NCBI RefSeq assembly: GCF_903819335.1
Contig: NZ_CAIJDE010000046.1
Coordinates: 1 to 64,000, forward strand
Length of the DNA stretch: 64,000 nucleotides
Origin: Flavobacterium panici
GTDB lineage: Bacteria; Bacteroidota; Bacteroidia; Flavobacteriales; Flavobacteriaceae
Direction: 5' to 3'
The position numbers and the translations under genes are program-made. Under the pieces are notes generated by a model. It was not told where the DNA came from, did not search any database, and saw only the letters and a program-made list of their open reading frames with translations. Within the stretch, counting starts at the first letter, position 1; every line of letters begins with the position of its first letter. Positions 1-9,404 of this stretch are shown in pieces.

Positions 1-236
1 TAATTATCAATTATTTAAATATTAAATACAAAAATTAACAAGAAAAAAACAACCGCTTGTAAAAAGATTCATATTTTTTACTAAATTTGGTTAAAGACTC
101 CATAAGTCTTAAAATTTAAGTATTTTTATTAACAATTGTTCATTTTTAATCTTTAAAATAGTGAGCCTCAAAACTATTGTAAAGAAAGAAATATACAAGC
201 TTGATTTAGACCGGATATTAATATTAACCTACTAAT

Positions 237-1670
237 ATGAAAATCATACACAAGATTCGATCTTTAAAGAGCTTTCGCCTGCCTAATGTTTTTATTTTAA
301 TTTTGATCGTTTTTATTTCATGTGCATTGCTAATTTGCATCAACTTTTTTACGATTAAAATATTATCTGCTAACAGGGCATATGTAAACGGAGAATCTCA
401 TTACTCTAAAGGACAAAAAGATGCTTCACTCCATCTTATTACTTATCTATATAATAAAGATCCCAATCAATATAAATTATATTTAGAAGAACTAAAAGTA
501 CCTCAAGGCGACGGAATTGCCAGAAAAACGCTTTTAAAGGCCGGCGACAATAAAGTAGCAAGGCAGGGTTTTACTATTGGCCGAAATCATAAGGATGATT
601 TAGACGATCTTGTCTGGTTGTTTGTGAATTTTAAAAATGTTCCGTTTTTAGCGAAGGCTATTCATGAATGGGAAGAAGGAGATGCTTTAATCGAGAAACT
701 ATTTATCATTGGAACTCAGGTAAATGCTAAGATCCAGCATAACACCTTAACTGTTGCTGATCAAATAAAATTTCTTCATCAAATAAGCAGTATTAGTGCC
801 AAACTTACTATTAATGAGCGAAATTTTTCGAGTACACTGGGAGAAGGAACTCGTAAAATCAAAAACCTGCTCATCATTACTAATATTATTTTCACTTTAA
901 TAATCATTTTAAGCGTTTGCTCTTATTATTCGATAATGGTAAAACGTTTAATTGTTTCAAAAAAAGAAATTGAGGTCAAAAATGAAAATCTAATTTTAGC
1001 CAATAACGAGTTAGACCGTTTTGTATACAGTGCATCGCATGATTTAAGATCTCCCATAACTTCTTTAAAAGGTTTGATTGAAATTACGCAACTCGAAGAT
1101 GATATTGATCAAATAAGAGATTATCTGCGGTTAATGTATCAGAGTCTTGCGAAACAAGATCAATTTATCAGCGATATTATTGACTATTCTAAAAATAAAC
1201 GGAAACAAATTATAATGGAGCCTGTAAGTCTGCAGGAAATCTTTAATGAAGCTATTTCGCAATTAATGCATATTGAAAATGCCAGTAAAATAACTTTTAC
1301 ACAGGAATTATTAGTAGACCAAATTGAAAGTGACGGTTTGCGTTTAAAAATCATTATCAGCAATTTACTTTCTAACGCTATCAAGTATGCTGATAATACT
1401 AAACAGGAAATGTTTATTTCGATTAAAACTTATATTCATGAAGGTTTTAACAAAATTGAAGTATCTGATAATGGAATTGGAATTAATGACGATTGCAAGG
1501 ATTATATTTTTGAAATGTATTTTGGAACAAACAAAAATAAAGGCTCAGGATTAGGGCTCTATATCGTTAAGGAAGCAGTAGAAAATATTAAAGGAAATAT
1601 TTCGGTATTTTCTGAAAGTAATATTGGGAGCAAATTTATCGTAACAATACCAACTTCATATGGAGCTTAA
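237..1670 (+). CDS. Membrane sensor histidine kinase
   Basis: 477 aa. A transmembrane segment at about residues 17-40 and a second at about 210-232 bracket a periplasmic region of about 170 residues that I do not recognise as a named sensor domain. A short coiled linker leads to the HisKA box with phospho-acceptor His268 (SASHDLRSP). The HATPase domain follows, with its N box (SNLLSNAIKYAD), G1 box (DNGIGI) and G2 box (GSGLGLYIV). The enzyme should autophosphorylate and pass phosphate to a receiver. The next gene overlaps its 3' end by 11 bases and encodes a lone receiver domain, so the two probably form one phosphotransfer unit. The signal sensed is unknown. Confidence 0.93.
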   Translation: MKIIHKIRSLKSFRLPNVFILILIVFISCALLICINFFTIKILSANRAYVNGESHYSKGQKDASLHLITYLYNKDPNQYKLYLEELKVPQGDGIARKTLLKAGDNKVARQGFTIGRNHKDDLDDLVWLFVNFKNVPFLAKAIHEWEEGDALIEKLFIIGTQVNAKIQHNTLTVADQIKFLHQISSISAKLTINERNFSSTLGEGTRKIKNLLIITNIIFTLIIILSVCSYYSIMVKRLIVSKKEIEVKNENLILANNELDRFVYSASHDLRSPITSLKGLIEITQLEDDIDQIRDYLRLMYQSLAKQDQFISDIIDYSKNKRKQIIMEPVSLQEIFNEAISQLMHIENASKITFTQELLVDQIESDGLRLKIIISNLLSNAIKYADNTKQEMFISIKTYIHEGFNKIEVSDNGIGINDDCKDYIFEMYFGTNKNKGSGLGLYIVKEAVENIKGNISVFSESNIGSKFIVTIPTSYGA

Positions 1671-2061
1671 ACCTTCATTTCTATTAATTGAAGACAATTT
1701 AATTGATCAGCTTGTTACCAGAAAACTGCTGACAAAAGTTCTGGATATAGATCAGGTTTTTGTTGCCAATAATGGCCTTGAGGGCTTGCAGTGGATTATT
1801 AAAAATAAAAAAATCTGCCACTCTTTAATTATCTTATTAGATATCCAGATGCCAATAATGAATGGCTTTGAATTTCTGGATATTTTCGAAACACTAAATG
1901 AAGAAATTAAAAACGAAATTCTGATTTTCGTAATGTCTTCCACTCTAGATCAGGAAGAAATTAAGCGTATAAAAGATAACATATATGTGAAGGATTTTTT
2001 AACTAAACCCTTTCCAATTGAAGAATTAAAAAAACAGCTTACCAGCTATTTCTTATTCTAG
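1660..2061 (+). CDS. Receiver-only response regulator
   Basis: 133 aa, a complete CheY-like receiver domain with no output domain. The acidic pair is Glu11/Asp12, the phospho-acceptor is Asp61 (LLDIQMP), the switch Ser/Thr lies in VMSSTLD, and the conserved Lys is in the FLTKPF motif. The ATG lies inside the 3' end of the histidine kinase gene, which suggests translational coupling. With no DNA-binding domain it probably relays phosphate or works by protein contact; these are inferences. Its 3' end overlaps by 9 bases the convergent LysM-NlpC/P60 gene. Confidence 0.92.
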   Translation: MELKPSFLLIEDNLIDQLVTRKLLTKVLDIDQVFVANNGLEGLQWIIKNKKICHSLIILLDIQMPIMNGFEFLDIFETLNEEIKNEILIFVMSSTLDQEEIKRIKDNIYVKDFLTKPFPIEELKKQLTSYFLF

Positions 2062-3435
2062 AATACGGTTTATTTGTGAAAAGGCTCTTTGGTAATAAGC
2101 TTCTTTAGTTGAAGAAATCATAACACCACCATGAGTCGAAGAATGAACAAATTTGATTTCACCATCAGCATTTTCAACTACCATTCCAACGTGATTAATT
2201 TGACGTCTTCCGTTAGTTTTAAAGAAAATTAAATCTCCTTTTTGTGCTTCTGTAGTAGCTACTTTTGTTCCGATGCGAGATTGCTCGATGGAACTTCTTG
2301 GCAGTTTTATATCAAAATTTCCGAAGGTGCAGAACATTAAACCAGAACAGTCAAAACCTGCTTTGGTAGTTCCGCCAGAACGATAACGGGTTCCTATATT
2401 TTCTGTTGCGTTTAGAATTAATTGATCAATTAAATCTGAATGATTACCATTATAAACAAAAGTTGAGTCCTTTTTTATTACTGTATTATCTGCAATTTGA
2501 GCGGCAGGCGCAGCAGTAGTTTGATTTTCTAATTGAGGTACTGGAGAACTTACTGCATTTAATGCATCTGCTTTTTCTTTGGTTGTCCTTATTTTTAAAA
2601 CGTATCCAACTGGAAGTTTTCCTTTAATAAACGGATTTTGACGTTCTAATTCTTTTACCGTTATTCCGTATTTTTTTGCTATTGCGTATTTTGTTTCTTT
2701 TGGCTGTACCTCAACGAAAATATCAACATCTGTTACCGGAGTACTTTCAGGTTTTTCAGCAGTCTGAGTTTGAGAGACAACAGGAGTATCTTTTATATTT
2801 TGATCTGTTTTTCCTCCAGAAGGACGAATTTTCAACATGTAACCCACTCCTAAATTCCCTTTAATAAAAGGGTTTTGGCGTTCTAATTCTTCAACCGTTA
2901 TTCCGTATTTCTTGGCTATTGAAAATTTTGTTTCTTTGGGCTGCACTTCAACTACAATTTCTCCGTCTGCTGCCGGAATAATTTCTGGCTTTGCTTCATT
3001 GATTTTAACTGTATTTTCTGAAACTGCCTGAGCTTTTGACGGAATATTAAGCTGCTGTCCTATTTTTAAACCTTCTGTTTCTAACGTTGGATTTGCTTTT
3101 TTCAATTCATCAACAGAAACATTGTATTTTTTAGCGATTCCCCAAAGTGTTTCTTTTTGTAAAACCTCATGTGAACCAGGAGTATTATTGGCAATTGTTT
3201 GGGGAGTATTTTGTGAAGATTTGACGTTTTTATTCGGAATTAATAAAATCGAATTGAGTTTTAAAACTTTAGGTGCATCTGGATTTGCTTCTTTAATATC
3301 TTTAGCCTTTAATCCGTATTTTTTAGCAATTACAGTAAGGTTTTCTCCTTTTGAGATTTTATGTTTGGTAAATTTTTCCTGAGAAAAAGCTCCAACACTA
3401 AAAAAAAACAATACTATAATTAATCTAAAAACCAT
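2053..3435 (-). CDS. LysM and NlpC/P60 cell-wall hydrolase
   Basis: 460 aa. A signal peptide (residues 1-18, ending FSQ) is followed by four LysM peptidoglycan-binding modules at about 22-68, 87-133, 160-204 and 240-284, a low-complexity linker, and an NlpC/P60 cysteine peptidase domain at about 332-460. The catalytic residues are visible: Cys363 (DCSG), His415 (NHVGMV) and a third polar residue, probably His431. The family cleaves stem-peptide bonds such as D-Glu to diaminopimelate, so this is probably a periplasmic murein endopeptidase. LysM modules 3 and 4 are nearly identical, pointing to recent internal duplication. No terminator is visible; the 3' end collides with the response regulator gene. 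Confidence 0.92.
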   Translation of the reverse strand: MVFRLIIVLFFFSVGAFSQEKFTKHKISKGENLTVIAKKYGLKAKDIKEANPDAPKVLKLNSILLIPNKNVKSSQNTPQTIANNTPGSHEVLQKETLWGIAKKYNVSVDELKKANPTLETEGLKIGQQLNIPSKAQAVSENTVKINEAKPEIIPAADGEIVVEVQPKETKFSIAKKYGITVEELERQNPFIKGNLGVGYMLKIRPSGGKTDQNIKDTPVVSQTQTAEKPESTPVTDVDIFVEVQPKETKYAIAKKYGITVKELERQNPFIKGKLPVGYVLKIRTTKEKADALNAVSSPVPQLENQTTAAPAAQIADNTVIKKDSTFVYNGNHSDLIDQLILNATENIGTRYRSGGTTKAGFDCSGLMFCTFGNFDIKLPRSSIEQSRIGTKVATTEAQKGDLIFFKTNGRRQINHVGMVVENADGEIKFVHSSTHGGVMISSTKEAYYQRAFSQINRILE

Positions 3436-3680
3436 ATTTACCTATTAAAGTTTATTACTCCTTTTTTTAAGTTTAGATAATATTTTAAACTTAAAAGGCG
3501 CGAATATATTACCTAAAAAGGCGAATTTAACTCATTCAAGCACAAAAACCATTTTTTTTAACAATTAATTTACTTCAAATTAACAAGAAAAACTCAGCTT
3601 TAACCTTAACTTCTAGTCTATCTGACAATTACATTTTTTCTTCTTAATTGTAATTTTTAATATAATTTTCATTTTGAAAC

Positions 3681-3766
3681 CTGATGCCCTAGCCCAGATG
3701 GAAGCGGTATCCTTTTTATTTTTTCTTTAAAAATAAAAAGATATAGCGGACAGCTCGATTAGCTCC
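3681..3766 (-). ncRNA. Conserved-looking structured element (flavo-1-like?)
   Basis: Two short GC-richer arms (GATGGAAGCGGTATCC on the left and GATATAGCGGACAGC on the right, plus strand) flank an AT-only hairpin at about 3710-3741, whose arms CTTTTTATTTTT and AAAAATAAAAAG pair. Pairing extends outward through GCGGTATC and GATATAGC with one mismatch. The outer flanks carry further GGCTA/TAGC-type complementarity. I have the impression that this arrangement recurs in flavobacterial intergenic regions and may correspond to the Rfam flavo-1 motif, but I could not check. Strand is uncertain; minus is given because both flanking genes are on minus. Confidence 0.4.
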
Positions 3767-3770
3767 TAAT

Positions 3771-3802
3771 AAAAAACGCCCTGTTTTCACAGAGCGTTTT
3801 TG
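3771..3802 (-). terminator. Terminator of acn
   Basis: Hairpin with arms AACGCCCTG and CAGAGCGTT around a TTTTCA loop (one mismatch), followed on the minus strand by a T run. It lies 22 bases past the aconitase stop codon. Confidence 0.85.
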
Positions 3803-3823
3803 GTATATAATAAATCTTAAAGA

Positions 3824-6088
3824 TTAAGCTTTTCCAGCTGCGATTAAGTTTAATGCAGAACCTGCAACGAACCATCCAATTTGTCCGGCGTTGTAAGTAT
3901 GGTTTGCTAAGATTATATCTTTTGTACCATCTGCATGAACAAATTCTAATGTTAATGGTTTTCCCGGAGCGAACTCAGTTAAATCAGTAAAATTGATTGT
4001 ATCATTTTCCTGAATTTTATCGTAATCTGCTTCGTTTGCAAAAGTTAATCCTAAAAGACCTTGTTTTTTAAGGTTTGTTTCATGGATACGAGCAAAAGAT
4101 TTCACTAATACTGCTTTAACACCTAAGAAACGAGGTTCCATAGCCGCATGCTCACGAGATGAACCTTCACCATAATTATGATCTCCCACAACGATAGACG
4201 GAACTCCAGCTGCTTTGTACGCACGTGCAACAGCAGGAACAGCATCGTATTCTCCCGTTAATTGATTTTTAACAGAGTTTGTTTTTTGGTTATAAGCATT
4301 TACAGCTCCAATCAACATATTGTTAGAAATATTATCTAAGTGTCCGCGGAAACGCAACCATGGTCCAGCCATAGAAATATGATCTGTTGTACATTTTCCG
4401 AAAGCTTTGATTAACAATTTAGCGCCTGTAATGTTTTTTCCATCCCAAGCATCAAACGGAGCTAATAATTGTAAACGCTCTGAAGCAGGATTTACTACAA
4501 CCTGAACACCTGAACCATCTGCTGCCGGAGCCTGAAAACCTGGGTCTTCGGCATAGAAACCTTTAGAAGGAAGTTCATCTCCTGTTGGAGCGTCAAGCAT
4601 TACTTCTTCGCCGTCTTCGTTGATTAATGTATCTGTTAATGGATTAAATCCTAAATCACCAGCGATTGCCATTGCAGTTACTAATTCTGGAGAACCAACA
4701 AAAGCTAATGTATTAGGGTTACCGTCTGCACGTTTTGAGAAGTTACGATTGAAAGAGTGAACGATTGTATTTCTTTCTTCTTTTTCTGCCCCTTCTCTAT
4801 CCCACATACCAATACATGGTCCGCAGGCATTGGCAAAAACAGTTGCTCCAATTTTATGGAATGTATCAATAAATCCGTCTCTTTCGATAGTTGAACGAAC
4901 TACTTCAGAACCCGGAGTAATGGTAAACTCGGCTTTTGTTTTTAAGTTTTTATCTGCAACTTGTCTTGCTAAAGATGCTGCACGAGAAATATCTTCGTAA
5001 GAGGAGTTTGTACAAGAACCAATTAAACCAACCTGAATTTGTAACGGCCAGTTATTTTTGATTGCTTCTTCTTTCATTTTAGAAATTGGAGTAGCTAAAT
5101 CTGGCGTAAAAGGACCGTTTAAGTGTGGCTCTAATTGAGATAAATTGATTTCGATAACCTGATCAAAATATTTTTCCGGGTTTGCATAAACTTCTGGATC
5201 TCCTGTTAAGTAAGAAGCCACTTTATCTGCAGCCTCAGCAACATCAGCTCTGTTTGTAGAACGCAGGTAACGACTCATAGAATCATCATAACCAAAAGTT
5301 GAAGTTGTAGCTCCAATTTCTGCTCCCATATTACAAATAGTTCCTTTACCAGTACATGACATAGAAGTTGCACCTTCTCCAAAATATTCAACGATTGCAC
5401 CTGTTCCTCCTTTTACAGTAAGAATACCGGCAACTTTAAGGATAACATCTTTTGGAGCTGTCCATCCTGATAATTTACCAGTTAATTTTACTCCAATTAA
5501 TTTAGGGAATTTAAGTTCCCAAGCCATACCCGACATAACGTCTACGGCATCAGCCCCACCAACACCAATGGCAACCATTCCTAAACCACCTGCATTTACA
5601 GTGTGAGAATCGGTACCAATCATCATTCCTCCAGGGAAAGCGTAGTTTTCAAGTACTACTTGGTGAATAATTCCGGCTCCCGGTTTCCAGAAACCAATTC
5701 CGTATTTATTAGAAACCGACGATAAGAAATCGAAAACTTCGTTACTTTGTGTTTTTGCTCTGGCCAAATCGGTTGCAGCGTCTACTTTTGCCTGAATCAA
5801 GTGATCGCAGTGAACCGTTGTAGGTACAGCCACTTTAGATTTTCCGGCGTGCATAAATTGCAATAATGCCATTTGAGCCGTTGCATCCTGACATGCTACA
5901 CGATCTGGTGCAAAATCAACATAATCAACTCCTCTTCCAAATGCCTTTGTTGGATCTCCATCCCAAAGGTGATTGTATAAAATTTTCTCCGTTAAAGTAA
6001 GTGGACGACCAACAATCTCGCGTGCTTTGTCAACACGACCCGGCATGTTCTCATACACTTTTTTAATCATTTCAATATCAAAAGCCAT
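3824..6088 (-). CDS. acn: Aconitate hydratase, mitochondrial-type
   Basis: 754 aa, the length of mitochondrial-type aconitases and shorter than the roughly 890 aa of the AcnA/IRP type. The three [4Fe-4S] cysteines are in place: one in GSCTNSS and two in ACGPCIGMW. The swivel domain active-site region [10 protein letters not shown] is present near the C-terminus. The enzyme interconverts citrate and isocitrate through cis-aconitate in the TCA cycle. It lies directly downstream of acnB on the same strand, but a strong terminator (6158-6192) separates them, so the two may be expressed independently. This type of aconitase is known from Bacteroides fragilis. Confidence 0.95.
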   Translation of the reverse strand: MAFDIEMIKKVYENMPGRVDKAREIVGRPLTLTEKILYNHLWDGDPTKAFGRGVDYVDFAPDRVACQDATAQMALLQFMHAGKSKVAVPTTVHCDHLIQAKVDAATDLARAKTQSNEVFDFLSSVSNKYGIGFWKPGAGIIHQVVLENYAFPGGMMIGTDSHTVNAGGLGMVAIGVGGADAVDVMSGMAWELKFPKLIGVKLTGKLSGWTAPKDVILKVAGILTVKGGTGAIVEYFGEGATSMSCTGKGTICNMGAEIGATTSTFGYDDSMSRYLRSTNRADVAEAADKVASYLTGDPEVYANPEKYFDQVIEINLSQLEPHLNGPFTPDLATPISKMKEEAIKNNWPLQIQVGLIGSCTNSSYEDISRAASLARQVADKNLKTKAEFTITPGSEVVRSTIERDGFIDTFHKIGATVFANACGPCIGMWDREGAEKEERNTIVHSFNRNFSKRADGNPNTLAFVGSPELVTAMAIAGDLGFNPLTDTLINEDGEEVMLDAPTGDELPSKGFYAEDPGFQAPAADGSGVQVVVNPASERLQLLAPFDAWDGKNITGAKLLIKAFGKCTTDHISMAGPWLRFRGHLDNISNNMLIGAVNAYNQKTNSVKNQLTGEYDAVPAVARAYKAAGVPSIVVGDHNYGEGSSREHAAMEPRFLGVKAVLVKSFARIHETNLKKQGLLGLTFANEADYDKIQENDTINFTDLTEFAPGKPLTLEFVHADGTKDIILANHTYNAGQIGWFVAGSALNLIAAGKA

Positions 6089-6157
6089 AAGTTATAATTG
6101 TTTTTGTTTTTTATATTTTGAACATGACAAGTTACAAAAAATAGAAGTCCCAGAAAA

Positions 6158-6192
6158 GAAAAAGCCCGAGTTTATCACTCGGGCTTTTAAAA
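6158..6192 (-). terminator. Terminator between acnB and acn
   Basis: Near-perfect hairpin with arms AAAGCCCGAGT and ACTCGGGCTTT and a short GATAA loop on the minus strand, followed by TTTTTC. It sits 18 bases after the acnB stop, so it should insulate acn from acnB transcription. Confidence 0.9.
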
Positions 6193-6209
6193 TATTAATA
6201 ATCGTAAGA

Positions 6210-8981
6210 TTACATTACTAACGATTTATTTGAAGGCGCAAATTTAGTTAAGTTGATACCGTCTACAGCCGTTGTATATTCAGCTAATGTTGGAGTTCTA
6301 CCCAAAATTGTAGATAAAACTACAACCGGAGTTGAAGAAAGTAATGACTCTCCTTTTTTACCATCAGCATCTTCTACTACTCTTCCTTGGAAAAGACGAG
6401 TTGAAGTTGCCATTACTGTATCACCTTTTGCGGCTTTTTCCTGGTTACCCATACAAAGGTTACATCCCGGACGCTCTAAATATAACATGTTTTCATATTC
6501 TGTACGTGCTGCACCTTTTGGAGCATTATCGTCAAATTCGAAACCTGAATATTTTTGTAAAACTTCCCAATCACCTTCTGCTTTAAGCTCATCTACGATA
6601 TTATAGGTAGGCGGCGCAACAACTAGTGGAGCATTGAATTCAACTTTACCATTTTGTGCTTCTACGTTTTTCAACATTTGAGCAAGGATTTTCATATCTC
6701 CTTTGTGAACCATACAAGATCCAATAAATCCTAGATCTACTTTTTTTACTCCTCCGTAAAAAGAAAGAGGCCTGATAGTATCGTGAGTATATCTTTTAGA
6801 AACGTCAACGTTGTTTACATCTGGATCGGCAATCATTGGCTCAGAAATTTGATCTAAATCAACTACAACTTCAGCATAATATTTAGCATTTGCATCTGGA
6901 GTTAAAGCTGGTTTCTCTGCTGATTTAATTTCTGAGATTCTCTTATCTGCTTTGTTAATTAACCCTTGAAGAACGTGTTTTTCATTATCCATTCCTTTAT
7001 CGATCATGATCTGGATTCTGCCTTTTGCAATTTCCAATGATTCGATTAAAGTATCATCTTCAGAAATACAGATAGAAGCTTTTGCTTTCATTTCTGCAGT
7101 CCAGTCTGTAAATGTAAATGCCTGATCCGCAGTAAGCGTTCCAATGTGAACTTCAATAATTCTACCTTGGAAAACATTCTCTCCACCAAATTGGTGAAGC
7201 ATTTGCGCTTGCGTAGCATGAACCACATCACGGAAATCCATGTAACCTTTCATATCTCCTTTGAATGTCACTTTTACAGATTCTGGAATTGGCATTGAAG
7301 CCTCTCCAGTAGCAAGAGCAAGAGCAACAGTTCCAGAGTCAGCACCAAAAGCAACACCTTTTGACATTCTTGTATGAGAATCACCACCAATAATGATAGC
7401 CCACTCGTCAATAGTAATATCGTTAAGTACTTTATGGATAACGTCTGTCATTGCATGGTAAACACCTTTTGGGTCACGAGCTGTGATCAAACCAAAATCG
7501 TTCATGAATTTCATCAATTTTGGAATGTTTGCCTGCGCTTTTTTATCCCAAACCGAAGCAGTGTGACAACCTGATTGGTATGCACCATCAACGATTGGTG
7601 AAATTACGGTAGCAGCCATAGATTCTAATTCCTGAGCAGTCATAAGACCTGTAGTATCTTGCGAACCTACAATGTTAACTTCTACACGAACGTCAGAACC
7701 AGCGTGTAATACTTTACCTGCAGGTACACCAACAGCGTTTCTGTTAAAGATTTTTTCTACAGCTGTAAGCCCTTGTCCTTCAATAGAAATTTCTTTTGAT
7801 GGAGCAAAAACAAGAGGCGCTTCAACATCTAAAATTTTTGCTGCTAATGTTTGAAGTTTTTTACCAAACACGATAGCGTATGAACCACCAGCTTTAATGA
7901 ATTCCATTTTTTGAGGCGTAAATGCCTTAGAAATATCAATTAATTCCTTATCGCCATTATAAAGTTTTTTCTCTTTAATATTGATTGTTAAAACTGTACC
8001 TGTTTCAACAGAATAGGTTTGCTCTAAAATTGGTTCGTCATTTTCATTACGTAAAACGTTACCATTAGCATCAACCTTTTTAACCCAGTTTTTAAGGTCT
8101 AAACCAATACCACCAGTAACGTCAACAGTTGTTAGGAAAATTGGAGAAATTCCGTTTGTTCCACCAACAATTGGAGCGATATTAACGAATGGGATATATG
8201 GGCTTGCTTGTTTTCCTGTCCAAAGTGCCACGTTATTTACACCTGACATTCTAGAAGATCCTACTCCCATTGTTCCTTTTTCAGCGATCAACATTACACT
8301 TTTATCAGGATGTTGTGCTTGTAAAGCTTTAATTTCTTGCTGTGCCTGAGGCGTAATCATACATTGACCGTGAAGTTCACGATCTGAACGCGAGTGCGCC
8401 TGATTACCAGGAGAAAGTAAATCTGTTGAGATATCACCTTCACCAGCAATAAAAGTAACCACTTTAATTTCGTCAGCTACTTCTGGAAGTTTTGTAAAAA
8501 ACTCAGCCTGTGCATAACTTTCAAGGATTTCTTTTGCAACTGCATTATTATTTTTGAATGCCTCTATTAAACGGTCTGTATCTGCTTCATAAAGGAAAAC
8601 TTGTGTTTTAAGAACTTTAGCCGCTTCTTTTGCAATAGCAACATCATTTCCTAAAGCTAAATCCAGCAAAACTTCTATAGAAGGTCCGCCTTTCATATGT
8701 GATAATAATTCAAAAGCAAAGGCTGGTGTAATTTCTTTAACTACAGCTTGCCCCAGAATAATTTCTTTTAAAAACTTGGCTTTTTCACCAGCAGCACTTG
8801 TTGTCCCCGGTAAAGTATTGTAAATAAAAAATTTAAGAGAATCTTCTCTGTACTCGTTATCTAAATCTTTAATTTGTGCAATAATTTCGCTTAATAATTC
8901 AGCGCTATCGATTGGTTTTGGGTGAAGTCCCTGATTTTTACGTTCTTCAATCTCTTGGATATAATCCTTATAAATATTCAT
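6210..8981 (-). CDS. acnB: Bifunctional aconitate hydratase 2 / 2-methylisocitrate dehydratase
   Basis: 923 aa. The N-terminus is the AcnB-specific HEAT-like helical domain (about 1-160), followed by the swivel domain that in AcnB precedes the catalytic core (about 165-370), then the three-domain Fe-S core. Iron-sulfur cysteines appear in GSCMVHKGD and in RPGCNLCMGN. AcnB catalyses citrate-isocitrate interconversion and, in many bacteria, 2-methyl-cis-aconitate hydration in propionate metabolism. No prpB/prpC neighbours are present to support the second role. A TAAATTTG -7 element lies 29 bases upstream. Confidence 0.96.
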   Translation of the reverse strand: MNIYKDYIQEIEERKNQGLHPKPIDSAELLSEIIAQIKDLDNEYREDSLKFFIYNTLPGTTSAAGEKAKFLKEIILGQAVVKEITPAFAFELLSHMKGGPSIEVLLDLALGNDVAIAKEAAKVLKTQVFLYEADTDRLIEAFKNNNAVAKEILESYAQAEFFTKLPEVADEIKVVTFIAGEGDISTDLLSPGNQAHSRSDRELHGQCMITPQAQQEIKALQAQHPDKSVMLIAEKGTMGVGSSRMSGVNNVALWTGKQASPYIPFVNIAPIVGGTNGISPIFLTTVDVTGGIGLDLKNWVKKVDANGNVLRNENDEPILEQTYSVETGTVLTINIKEKKLYNGDKELIDISKAFTPQKMEFIKAGGSYAIVFGKKLQTLAAKILDVEAPLVFAPSKEISIEGQGLTAVEKIFNRNAVGVPAGKVLHAGSDVRVEVNIVGSQDTTGLMTAQELESMAATVISPIVDGAYQSGCHTASVWDKKAQANIPKLMKFMNDFGLITARDPKGVYHAMTDVIHKVLNDITIDEWAIIIGGDSHTRMSKGVAFGADSGTVALALATGEASMPIPESVKVTFKGDMKGYMDFRDVVHATQAQMLHQFGGENVFQGRIIEVHIGTLTADQAFTFTDWTAEMKAKASICISEDDTLIESLEIAKGRIQIMIDKGMDNEKHVLQGLINKADKRISEIKSAEKPALTPDANAKYYAEVVVDLDQISEPMIADPDVNNVDVSKRYTHDTIRPLSFYGGVKKVDLGFIGSCMVHKGDMKILAQMLKNVEAQNGKVEFNAPLVVAPPTYNIVDELKAEGDWEVLQKYSGFEFDDNAPKGAARTEYENMLYLERPGCNLCMGNQEKAAKGDTVMATSTRLFQGRVVEDADGKKGESLLSSTPVVVLSTILGRTPTLAEYTTAVDGINLTKFAPSNKSLVM

Positions 8982-9009
8982 AATTAAGGCAGATTTATTT
9001 TTTTGTTCG

Positions 9010-9017
9010 CAAATTTA
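9010..9017 (-). promoter_or_regulatory. Candidate -7 element for acnB
   Basis: TAAATTTG on the minus strand matches the Bacteroidetes -7 consensus TAnnTTTG and lies 29 bases before the acnB ATG. No TTG is present at the expected -33 position, so support is partial. Confidence 0.5.
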
Positions 9018-9345
9018 ATCATTAATGCGGATAATTAAAAATAATATAATAGAAGTCGCCTTTTCAAAAATTATTATTGTTAAAAAACGATTTTCACTGC
9101 TTGTTTTTGTCAAAATATCAATTTTGTATTAAAAAAATGAATTATTGATATTTTAAAATCTTTTCTTTAACAAAGTCGAAATTAGGTGTTATAAAGTAAG
9201 TGAGATTTTACCTCTATTTTCGCAAAGAATAGTTCTAAATAAATAATTATAACGTTATAGTTGCGATTTTTGACGTCTGTTTTTAGTCTTTTTCCCTAGT
9301 TAAAGTTTTATCAAATTTCACATTAAAAAAAAGCACCTAAAATAT

Positions 9346-9373
9346 TTGTAATTCAATTTTTCTTTTAACTTTG
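9346..9373 (+). promoter_or_regulatory. Promoter of the VIT-protein/exosortase operon
   Basis: TTG (9346-9348), a 17-base spacer, then TAACTTTG (9366-9373). This fits the Bacteroidetes primary sigma consensus TTG/TAnnTTTG in sequence and spacing. It is 32 bases upstream of the ATG at 9405. Confidence 0.75.
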
Positions 9374-9404
9374 CAATTCAAAGTTCTTTCAAAAACACAA
9401 AACT

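Larger units (their letters stand above)
3436..3823. other. Intergenic region with structured element
   Basis: A 388-base gap between two minus-strand genes. It holds the terminator of the aconitase gene (3771-3802), a compact structured element (about 3681-3766, listed separately), and an AT-rich stretch next to the LysM gene with no clear promoter. I see no small ORF with coding character. Confidence 0.7.
8982..9404. other. Divergent promoter region of acnB and xrtN pair
   Basis: A 423-base AT-rich spacer between divergent genes. It carries the acnB -7 element on the minus strand (9010-9017), a good plus-strand promoter (9346-9373) and a 12-base perfect palindrome TATAACGTTATA at 9248-9259 that could be an operator. 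No ORF with coding character was seen. Confidence 0.65.
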
